From contig WNNJ02000865.1 in NCBI GenBank assembly GCA_012934845.2, positions 1-64,000 on the forward strand: a stretch of DNA of 64,000 nt, in the 5' to 3' direction. A program made the position numbers and the translations under genes. Origin of the DNA: Pomphorhynchus laevis (taxonomy: Eukaryota > Acanthocephala > Palaeacanthocephala > Echinorhynchida > Pomphorhynchidae). Of the stretch, positions 24,110-35,400 are shown in pieces; positions within the stretch are counted from its first letter, which is position 1; each line of letters opens with the position of its first letter. The notes under the pieces were generated by a model that saw nothing but the letters and a program-made list of their open reading frames with translations, did no database searches and was not told the origin of the DNA.

Positions 24110-24990
24110 ATAATATTAAGTTGATTTATAAATTTTACTATTTTCTGTTTAATTTTATTTTTGTAGGAACCTAGTTTAAAATGTGGATCGATTAAATTAT
24201 TTTAACAAGGAAGCTAATATCATTACATATTATGGTAATTCTTAAAATTTAGTTATTTAATGTATTATATTTAATATTATATGGTATGCAAGAATGCTCA
24301 AGTAAAAATATGTTTATTGTAAATTTAAATAAATCATCTTTGCAATGTAAATTAAAAGTAGTTTTAATTGATGTTAATTTAATGCTTATATCTAGATATA
24401 CACCTTCTTTATCATTAATATTGGCTTTATTAAGAATGAGGCTACCTGGATAAATTTGTTCGCTTATTGAATATAAATTATTAGAGTTTAATACACGTAT
24501 ATCATAAATATATCGAAACATATTTAATATATTTATATAGTTTAGATTTATTTTTTAAACAGTTATGAACAAATTCATATTCTATAAAGCTTAAAAGTAA
24601 ATCAGCTATAATTAGGCTACTATTACCTCCCATTGGAACACCTTTTACTTGTCTAAATATAGATGTCCCTACTTTTAAGATAATTTTGATTTATCAAAAT
24701 ATTTAAGGATTCTATTAATTCAATTTTATCCATATATTTATATTTACATGACGGTTTAATTTTTGTTAATTTATTACAGCATATATATGTATATATATTT
24801 TTCAAAATATAAGATTAATTAATAATATAAGATTAATTAATTTCTCTAACGCTTCTTTGATATCTGCTAAATCTAGATTTGTATAAAGCGTACTAAAATC
24901 GTACGTATTTATGTTTTGGAAATTTATTCCTTCTGTGTGTTCTAAAAATTCTTTTGTAGAATTAATACTGAAATAGTACTTGGAGAAAGC
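24110..24990 (-). pseudogene. Penelope-like reverse transcriptase fragment, longer copy
   Basis: On the minus strand it starts upstream with TYDFSTLYTNLDLADIK, the RT block containing the first catalytic Asp (DFSTLYT), and has the VPMGGN block. The catalytic box reads FRYIYDIRVLNSN, so one Asp of the expected YIDD is Tyr. SEQIYPGSLILNKANINDKE and YLDISIKLT follow, then HSCIPYNIKYNTLNN. Frame breaks separate these parts. It is adjacent to, and in the same orientation as, the shorter copy at 23340-23850. Confidence 0.7.
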
Positions 24991-25430
24991 ATATTCGTAA
25001 CGTCAAGAAAACAAGCGCAACTCGTATGTATTTTCTTCGTGAATTAAAACGATTAGGAGCTTGCCGGGATCAATTAGTTCTATTTTACAATTCATGCATA
25101 CTCTCGATCCTTACATACGGTTATCCAACTTTTTGCACATTGTACCAAAGAGAGCATAGTATGCTTGTGAAAATTCACAGTAAAGCTCATTGAATATGTG
25201 GATGCGAGTTGCCTACATTTGATGCAATTCTAGTCAATATGTTCAAGAAAGAGGCAAACTCGAACATTCTTCAAACGCTTACTGAACAGTCTTATTTATG
25301 TCACACCAATAATCATTTATAATCAGCTGCTCTACGATCAAATCGTAAGTGGGCAACAGCTTGTTGTAGGACATAACATCTAAAAAATAGATTTCTCTAC
25401 CGGGTTCTTGATTACATAAATTCGTGTGGA
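24965..25430 (+). pseudogene. LINE RT C-terminal fragment
   Basis: The plus-strand frame has RMYFLRELKRLGACRDQLVL then FYNSCILSILTYGYPTFC, the conserved 'xxYxSxIxSxLxYxxPxW' region that follows the RT palm in CR1/Jockey-like LINEs. A TGA follows KIHSKAH and two more breaks occur before NRFLYRVLDYINSCGK near the end. It begins abruptly where the Penelope-like fragment (opposite strand) ends. Confidence 0.65.
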
Positions 25431-26248
25431 AAATAAATTTCGGGTCTTCAAAGTAGTTCGCATTCCAAATATGAAACTACTATTTATTTTGGCTATTTAT
25501 TTTCTCTATATTGTTATCAATTTGTACAATGAAAGTGTTACAAATAGCGAAGATATCCGCTATTTGGATTTTTTGATAAATAAAGGATCTTGAATTGAAT
25601 TATAGTCGTTATTATAAAATCGTTATTATATATCACTTATGTTATTTTGATGGATATTTATATAATTTTGATAACATTTTTCTTAATTCTTAATTTTTAC
25701 GTAATTATTTATTATGGGTACATATTTGTTCGTTTACTTTATCACATAAAAGTTTTACAATTACATTCTATTTATATAATGTTTTTGTATTTATATTTTT
25801 AAATATTTAATTTGAATTTTCTCTTCTAAAATATTTCTTTGAATGTTTTTTCTTCAGATATCGATTTGTACAAATTGATTTTTTTCTTCAAATTTACGGT
25901 AATACTGTAATTATCAATCCGTAAAATTGTTTATCAAATAACGAAACAATTTGTGTCAAGAGTATCGCCCAAAATTTAAAACCTATTTGGTTCTATGCGA
26001 AATGCAAATAAAATAGTATTTTCTAGTTAAAATAAACGTGTGAATTTTAATTTTTTCAGTATTTGTTTGTTCTTCAAATAGATAACATTGCTTTGAGGGA
26101 TATACTGAGTTAACAATACCGTACTTTAAAAATAAAGGTTGCTTTTCAACAATAACAATGTTATGATAACAAAATAATTAGTCATATATATGCTGTAAAA
26201 ACTACGATGAAATGTTTGCAATGAAAATTGCGTGAAGAGGTACTACAG
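25431..26248. other. Presumed upstream region of gene X
   Basis: A+T-rich, without an assigned frame. An AG at 26247-26248 in TACTACAG could be an acceptor, in which case the next exon would start at 26249 rather than being the first. No promoter element can be called with confidence. Confidence 0.35.
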
Positions 26249-26253
26249 GCAAT

Positions 26254-26482
26254 ATGATGAACGACCTAGAATATCCGGTAGCTAGTTCTCAAAACCGTAT
26301 GAATGCTCTAAGATCACGAATTCTAAGTAGACTGTCGGAAAAGAGTGAAGTGAGCGTTGATGTAGAAACTTTAACATCAGAATATAGTGGCGGAATGAGC
26401 AATGATAATGAATCAAAAATAATTGATAATAAAAATTATGAACGTATAGCTATTAGAGACAGTTCAAAATCGACATCGTCGG
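26254..26482 (+). CDS. Gene X exon 1 (N-terminus)
   Basis: Encodes 76 residues starting MMNDLEYPVASSQNRM and ending SSKSTSS, then one base of a split Gly/Asp codon before donor GTAATT (26483). Composition is Ser/Asn/Glu/Arg-rich with RSRILSRLSEKSE near residues 19-31. The phase-1 end matches the phase-1 start of every repeat exon. Two Met codons in a row give the start; an upstream AG (26247-26248) would also give an in-frame exon start at 26249, so this may be a second exon. Confidence 0.65.
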
Positions 26483-29400
26483 GTAATTGAAGAGTAATTT
26501 GAATTTCCTATAAGATTTTTATTAATTGTCAAGGCAATACATCGGATGATGAATCGATAAAAAAAATATTTTCAAATCAAGGTAAGTTAAAAATAAGTTG
26601 ATTTAATAAAGTTGATTATTAAGACTTCATGGAACGCACATTTAATTGTTTTTAAGAATATATAAAGGTTGAAATTGACTACGTTGCTGTCCCGGATCCA
26701 TATTGCTGGATTTGATCAGTATATTTTTATTTAATTAAACTTGATTGCATCTGTTTGGCTTCGTCAGGGTTGCCCTTTGTCTCCACTTTTGTTCCTTGAT
26801 TACATGGACAAAATTTCGAGACTGGCTGCTCTGACGGATGTCGGCCTTCAGTTTGGTTCCATCAGGATACCATATCTGCTTTTTGCATATGACGTTGTTT
26901 TGTTATCTTCTTGCCCCTTGGACTTACAATGCCTACTAGAACGATTCACGATGGAATGCCAAGCAGCAGGGATGTTGGTTAGTACCTCCAAGACTGCCTC
27001 TATGTGTTCGTATCGGATCAGGTGGCAATGTCAATCCGGATTGGGAACAGGGTTCTTCCTGATGTGGAGGATTTCAAGTATCTTCAGGTATTGTTCTCGA
27101 GGAACCGCAAAAACATCAAGGAGATTAAAAAGCGGATTTGTGCAGCTAATGCAGCAATGTGTTCTTTGTACAAATCTGTCGTGGTGAAGCGGGAGTTGAG
27201 TCTTCGGGTGAAGCTTTCGGTTTACCACGCAATCTTCGTTCATATCTTAACCTATGGTCATGAACTTTGGGTTATGGCGGAAAATACCATATCTCGAATA
27301 CAGGCAAACGAAATGAGGTTCCTTCGCAGTGTGGTTGGTCTTAACCTTAGAGATAACGTTGGAGTAAAATATCTGCTTTTTCACATCGAAAAAAGTCAGC
27401 TGAGGTGGCTAGGACACGTTCTGTGGATGTCTAGGGATCACCTTCCTCGGAGGATTTTCCAGGCCGGACTCTCTGGAATGAGACATCGAAGTCGACCTCG
27501 GTATCGGTGTAGAGATCAAATGTCGAAACTGGCCGAAGACCACCTTGGGATATTTAAAAGAGAACTCTGGTCTGTCGCCCAGAATCGCGATGTCTGAAGT
27601 AGTTATTCGTTTCCTGCTTCCAAGACCCGGCACCCGAACCAGTGGTTGACAGGTAAAATCTCGTATATTATTTGTTTTTACTTGCCGATAAATTGTTGCT
27701 TTGCATATTTGAGCTGAAATTCTTTGTGGTTGTGACATGGCATTATCCTTACAGATATTGTTCCCTTTCTAGATAATGCAGGACGCTACTAACCAGCCTG
27801 AGTGGGTCTAATCAGAAGCTGACCATACCTACATTTCATGTTTCGACTCTTATTATCTGCTCATTCAGTACAATTATGCTGATCGGATTTGAACTCAGGG
27901 ACGTCTGTATCATGATTCAACGCCATACCCCCTAGGCTGGCTTCTCCGGTAGTGTAGATATATATATCTGTATAGTACTTTTGGTAGGGAATCGTATCCT
28001 AATGATCTATTAGAAACCTACCCTATGTGTGTGATCCGTCAGCCGGATCATTGTTTTCATGCTGCCATTTGCAAATAATGTTTTTAATTTAACTTGATTG
28101 CATCTGTGAGCTGAAATTCCCTCTGACTGTGGCAGGACATTATCCTCACAGGTATTGTTTAAAATCCTCACCAGTATATTTTAATTTAATAAATAGACAA
28201 CAGACTACAACAATAAGAGACTGATCAATAAAGTTATTTATAATAAGTTATTAATAATAAGTTGATTAATAAGAATAATCTGATTATTAAAACAATTTAA
28301 AACTATAAAAATCACATTTAATTGTATATATCATTAATTTTAAATTGTATTCAACAATTTAATTTAAATAATTAAATAGAATTAAATATACGTTTTAGTT
28401 TCAAACTAAAAACAAAAAAAATATATATTTAAAGTTTAAATATTGGAATAAATGTATATTGTATCTTAATAAAATTTCAACTTGTAAATCAAATTATATT
28501 TTAAATTAACTTGTCAATCAAATTTAATTAATTTGAATTGATCTGTCTCACAATAAATTGGGACAATTCGAACATTATCAAAGTTGATTATGCAATTAAA
28601 TTAATATTTAAAACGTACTTTTAAAAAAATATTATCAATTTCAACGATATTTACTCCACTTTATGGCAGTTGAGAGTAATTTAATGTATAAATATTTAAA
28701 TTACAAATTTTACCTGTAGTAATGATGTGGACAGTACAGTTCATCGGAGACTCTGTAGCATTTACCTGACAATTGGCATTTACAAATATTGCATTTGAGG
28801 CAGTTTTTGTGCCATAATGTTCCTGCTTCATCTAGTATTTTATGCTCGCAGGACTCAAATCTCTGATGCTGAAATACTTTGTTTTTAAGTTTTGTATACC
28901 TTTTGTTAATTTTGTATTAAAATTGGAGAAACAACAATATCGAATAAACGTTCAATCTAATTGAACGTTTATTACAGTCTAATCGTACAGTCTAATTTTA
29001 AATGCAAAGTTTAAAATTATATCTCACTAGCCTGATAAAAATATATTCATAAGCCAAACAACCCAAACTCTGACTCGAGCTCTGAGTCGAATCGAAAGTA
29101 TTGATAGCTGCTGCCATTTATTATATGAAAGACAATACGTAATGACAATTGTTCTAACTTTTTGAGTATAAAATTAGAGCACAAACAGTATCCAATATGT
29201 GGAATATTTGTCTGTTTTCATAAAACAAACAGGGAGTTTATTTGTGGATTTTGTGCCTTTGAATTACTTTCCGGATTTCCAAGTGGTCGCTGTTTCGATT
29301 AAGGTGATAATTCATTTGTGGCTGATTCGTCAAATGACCTGCTATCTAACCAACATCAATGTATACGAATTCAATTACCTCAACTTGACCCGACAGTAAC

Positions 29401-32400
29401 ACCTGATTCGGCCTGAAGATTTGACGTCATTGTCCTCTATGTGCCCATCTATTTTTCTACTATTTTCTCAGCCAGCTTCAATCACTCCTAATGTCGTTCA
29501 GACGGCCCTCACCGCGTATTTATCATCCTAATATATCATCTTCCAATCATGTTTCAATACCTTCCTCACCTGATCATGTCTCTCATTAGATTCCAATATG
29601 TGGAATATTTGTCTGTTTTTCATAAAACATACAAACTTGATTACAAAATGGTATTCCAATGGGCAGAACAGTATCTAATTATGTACTAATTATTAAATAG
29701 TTTAATAAGAATAAATAATTTTATTAAATAAATCAAAATAAAATAAACTTGCAAAGTGAATATCACCTTTTCCATTTGGTGAGGTCCAAATGGAAAAGGT
29801 GTAAAAAGTGTTTGAAAATTGTAAGTTTTAAAAGTTTTAAAAATTTTCAGTCAAAACTCATTATTAAATAGGTGGTAAACATATTTTTTAATTGAAAATG
29901 TTTTATTGAAAATATAATTTAATAATATTATAATTAATATATACTAAATTATTATATATTAATTATTATATGATCACATATTATATAATTAGGAAAGGTG
30001 GCGTGAATATTTGGAGGAAATTTCTACTGAAGAGTTCCCGCATCCACCGATTCCACAAGATCTAGCAATACTCGGTCCCGTACACCCAATCCTTACATAA
30101 GAAGTTGAAGAAGCGATAAAACAGATGGAGGCAGGGAAAACATCAGGTCCAGATGACATTTCATCAGATATATGGAAGGCTAGGTGTTGGAATCCTGTTC
30201 GCTGAATTACAAATTTCTTCAATCAAGTCATCGAAGAGGAAAATATGCCGAACGACTGGAATAATAGTATAACAATACCGATCTGGAAAAGGAAGGATAG
30301 CCTAGCCGATTGTTGCAATTATCGCCCGATCAGACTACTTCCTCACACCGTAAAGATCTTCGAGCGTATACTTGATATACGGATACGTAGTGTCACGAAA
30401 AGTAGCATTAATCATGTCGGTTTCGTTAAAGAATACGAAACCACTGACGTCATGCACGTAACGCAACTCCTGCTCGAAAAGCATCGAGAAAAAGGCAAAC
30501 CCCTTCATGTGGCATTTCTCGATTTGGAAAAGGTATTCGACAGTGTTCCCCATAAACTTATTTGGCAAGCCTTGCGTTTGCATTATGTCTCAGAAAGACT
30601 AATTCGCTGTATCCAGCTCTTCAATCGCGACTCGAAGAGTAGAGTACGAAGCCCGGCCGGATTTTCTAGGCCGTTTCGAGTTTCCGTCGGAGTTCATCAA
30701 AGAAGCGCCCTTTCCCCAATTCTGTTCATTCTCGCAATGGATTTAATAACTAGTGGGATACAAATTTTAGCTGTAGTAATGATCTGGACAGTACAGTTCA
30801 TGAGAGACTCTGTAGCATTTATCTGACACTTGGCATTTACAAATATACACCATACACCATATTATACGCCGATAAGGTTTTATTGACAACAAATGACAAG
30901 ACGGATCTCGAAAATCAAGTCCAGTTTTGCAGTAACCGATTAGCACAAAATGGTCTACATTTGAACAACCAAAAGACTGAGTATCTGACAACTGATCCGA
31001 ATGAAACTGGCACAATTAGTCTTAATGGAATGAACCTGATTCGGACCGAAAGCTTCAATGTCGGAATGATACTCTAGGCTGACGGTGACCTTAGGGCTGA
31101 GGTGAATGCAAGGATCAGTGCTCATTGGACTAAGTGGCGTGCGAAGACAGGGTTATATGTGATCGATGTATGAAGGATAGTATTAAATCCGAAATATATC
31201 GGAAAGTGATTTGTCCTGCTGCTTTGTATGGTGCCCGAGTTCTAGTCAATTACAAAGAACACCAAAAATCGCATCGCTGTCATAGAGACTAAGATGCTGA
31301 GATAAACAAGTGGAGTCACTTGCCTCGATCATCTGCGAAACGGCGAAATTCGACAACGGTACCGTATTGTGCCAATCAATGACAAAATGAGCGAAACCCG
31401 TCTTCGGTGGTTCGGTCACACTCTGCGTACAAGTGAAGAATCAATTGTGAAAGCAGGCCTGAACATACAGGTAGATGGTAAACGCCTAAAAGGTAGACCA
31501 AAACAGCGATGGCTCGACACAGTAAACAAGGATTTGCAAGCTGCTTGATTGCACCTGAATCTGGCCCACAACCGTGCGATATGAAGGACGCGTTCATTGA
31601 GAGCCGACTCCGCTTCCATACGGGATAAACGGCAAAAGAAAAAGAATAAGATATTATATAATTATAGGCAAAAAATTATAGTCAAAAGATATTTATATAT
31701 TAATATATATTTTTTATTTGATCAAATAAAACATTTTTAAGATATTAAAGGGATTGGTAAGATGATGGGGCATTGTAACAGAGCAACATTTAGAACACAA
31801 TTTGTTAATCATATAACTTAAATATAATATAATTTAAGTAGTAAAAGATTATCAAGTAATTTTTGACAATAATTAAAAAATATTTTCAGCAAATTTTTAA
31901 ATAAATTTATAAAATAATTAAAACTAATTAGAATTTTCAATCTTTATTATCAATTGAATCATTAAATATATCTCATCACCATGATTGCAAATTAAATTGT
32001 TTAAACGCGTTGAATAATTTTTTATGTTCAACGACCAAAATATTTTTGACACAGCGCAAAAGTAATTATTGTTAGTCATTATCTATCTTAATAAGGAATT
32101 CAATAATTTTAACGCAAAATATCATTTTATATAATATGTTTCAAAATATTAATTAAATAATATAATTAATAATTGTTTTTAGATTTTCTATAATTTAAAT
32201 CAAGTTAGTCATTATCTATCTAAATAAGGAATTCAATAATTTTAACGCAAAATATCTGTTATACTGATAGAAACATAAAAATTTTTAATTAAGATAATTC
32301 CTACATTTCACAAATTCCGACATCGAATGACAAAACTTTACAATATTCAACGCTCACAAAACTTCAGGCTTCAAGCGAAGGTGAGTAAGGTTATTTGTGA

Positions 32401-35400
32401 CACAGTGCAAAAGTAATTATCAAATCAGCTAACTGAGTCTACGTTAGCTATGAAGCCGATATAAGAGTACCGTTTACCTCCGCAGACATTGCTTCTGAGT
32501 ATTTAAAGTACTTCAATAATAATCTCTCCAAGTTTGGTTTACTTACTTTTAAACCTATTCAAGCGTCAATCAAAATAACAGATATTCCCACTGACCTAAG
32601 CACAAACGACTTCCATGTTTTTCACAACATGGAAAAACAAAAAATCAAATCAGCTAACTGAGTCTACGTATTGTTATATAATTATAAAATAAACAAAACA
32701 TAATAATGCTGAATCAAAATTTAATAATTAAATAATAAAATTAATAATTGCTTTTAGATTTTCTATAATTTAAATCAAGTTAGTCATTATCTATCTAAAT
32801 AAGGAATTCAATAATTTTAACGCAAAATATCATTTTATATAATATGTTTAATTAGTAGCAACGAAGAACTGCGTCAATATTCTTTTGAATAACTCCTCAC
32901 ATTGCCCACATTTGACGCTGGCTACTCAACTTGGTTGGTTAAGACAAGGTCTCAGTGATGCATGACTAATAGCCATAAACAATCCGATTGGGACATTCCC
33001 CTCGTTAAACAAGCTCATGAATCTTTAATTGAAGGCTCGGAAGGCGAGGCATCTCGCATGCGAATTATGGAGGTATCCACAAGTGAGTCTGATGCTTGGC
33101 TAAACATAGTCCCAATTGGTGCCCTAGGAACTTTGCTCGATGACGAGGTTGTGATATTGAGCATTTCCCTAAGACTAGGCCTTCCTACATGTACTCCACG
33201 CATATGTCATTGTGGAGCGTCAGTTGACGAGTCAGGACGGCACGTATTAGCATGCAGAAATCCGAGAGGAAGATTCTCCAGAAACTCGGAAATAAACTCA
33301 GTGAAAGCATAGTCCTCAACACCGTCAACGGCTCAAACATTCTAGAGCCATCCAATGTATGCAGATCGGACGGTCGACGTCCAGACGGATTCACCATTTT
33401 CCCTTGGCGTGAAGGGAAATGTTTGATGTGGAACGCCACCTGAGTGGGCACTTTCGCTGCCAGCAATGTTAGGAATGCACCAAGAGGAGCGGGCGAAGAC
33501 TCTTCATATGTCGCAGAGCGGAAATGGCTGAAATATACCGACTTGACCATGTCCCACATATTTTGCCTTTTTGGAGTAGAGACTTATGGATCACTGGGCT
33601 CTTCCGCTTTGGCTCTTGTTAAGGATATAAGAAAAGGATTGAAGCACGTTACCGGGGATTCATGTGATACTTCATACCTCCTCCAAAACGTTAGCATCGC
33701 CATCCAACGTGGAAATGCTGTTAGCATTCTGGCAACGGCTCTAAAGGCCAAGAGCATGGTAGGCTGCCGGTAGCAGCAAGTCTTGCTAAAAGAATGACAT
33801 TTCTCTAGGAATAAGACAAACGTTATCTTGTATTTATCTTTTTTAATATTATTGTGTTGAAATATAAAATTAAAGATAATTTTTGTGAACCTCGTATTAC
33901 TTTAAATTAAATTATATACAATTAAAATCGATTATACAATCGATTTATTTTCAGCAACCAGAAGTAAACGCAAAAATATGCCGTTAGAGTACAACGACTG
34001 ATATTATATGCATTATGCTGTTTAAATTTCAGCGCTCTATGACACGGTTTCTTTTATGGATGTGTAGAACACCCATATTTGCTCCCCACGAATTCGTGTA
34101 AAACGCAATTTTGCAATAACCGGAACCGTCATTAAATGAAGTACTAAAAATTTGTTCAACTTTTGAAATATCTCAACACACGAAAGCATAACTAAAAATA
34201 TTCCTCTTTTACTTCATTTGTAACTTTTTTATTTTCAAATAATATCAGCTAACAGAGTCTACGTATTTAATATAATTATAAAATAAACAAAACATAATAA
34301 TGCTAAATCAAAATTTAATAATTAAATAATAAAATTAAAAATTGTTTTTAGATTTTCTATAATTTAAATCAAGTTAGTCATTATCTATCTAAATAAGGAA
34401 TTCAATAATTTTAACGCAAAATATCATTTTATATAATATGTTTCAAAATATTAATTAAATAATATAATTAATAATTGTTTTTAGATTTTCTATAATTTAA
34501 ATCAAGTTAGTCATTATCTATCTAAATAAGGAATTCAATAATTTTAACGCAAAATATCTGTTATACTGATAGAAACATAAAAAATTTTAATTAAGATAAT
34601 TCCTACATTTCACAAATTCCGACATCGAATGACAAAACTTTACAATATTCAACGCTCACAAAACTTCAGGCTTCAAGCGAAGGTGAGTAAGGTTATTTGT
34701 GACTAAAGAGGAAGACTTCAAAAATATTATTCAAATACCAATTGAGAAACATTAAACGTATATTTGATTAAGATTTTAATAACGTTCCACAGATGGCGAA
34801 ATCAGCTTCCAAGAATTTTTCAGATTCATCAAGTACACGGCAACGAGCTCCAAGTTATGGTAAGTAATGAAATTTGAGGATTAAAATAGAATGACAAATT
34901 CAAAATAAAAAAATCTAAAATATACGTGGTCCTTTTAAAATAATAAAAAAAAACAGAATTTATTCTATTAAGAAATTGGCTTTATTCCCACAATTAAACC
35001 AACAGATTCCACAAATCTCTCATTTCTATTGAATCCGAGACATCGAGCTACTAGCAATGGTAAATAAATTTATGTCTGAATTTTAATAAGTGATCGATTA
35101 AAAATAAAAACATGAACAACAATTATTTAAAACAGATTCCACGAATTTCCGACATTCATCGACTACAAGACTTCGAGCTCCAAGCCAAGGTAAGAAACGA
35201 TATTTCTTAATTTTTATTATATAGTAAGCAATTCAAAATAAAAATACTTCAATGAATAACTATTTGTAATTTAAAGTTCAATAACCTAACAACAAAATAA
35301 TTTATATTAAGATGCTGGTTATATTCCCCAAGTTCCAACGTCAATTTCGACAAATTTAACAAATTCATCGACTGCAAGACTTCGAGCTCCAAGCCACGGT

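Larger units (their letters stand above)
32080..34710. repeat. Duplicated block carrying exons a and b
   Basis: About 32090-32400 and 34345-34710 are near-identical, including the exon and both splice sites. A partial third copy is at about 32690-32848. The material between is two LINE fragments and a stretch of unknown sequence. The duplication created one extra repeat exon. Confidence 0.85.

Noticed and set aside
33015-33559. Two minus-strand open frames
   Set aside because: They are shadows of the plus-strand retroelement domain at 32865-33775.
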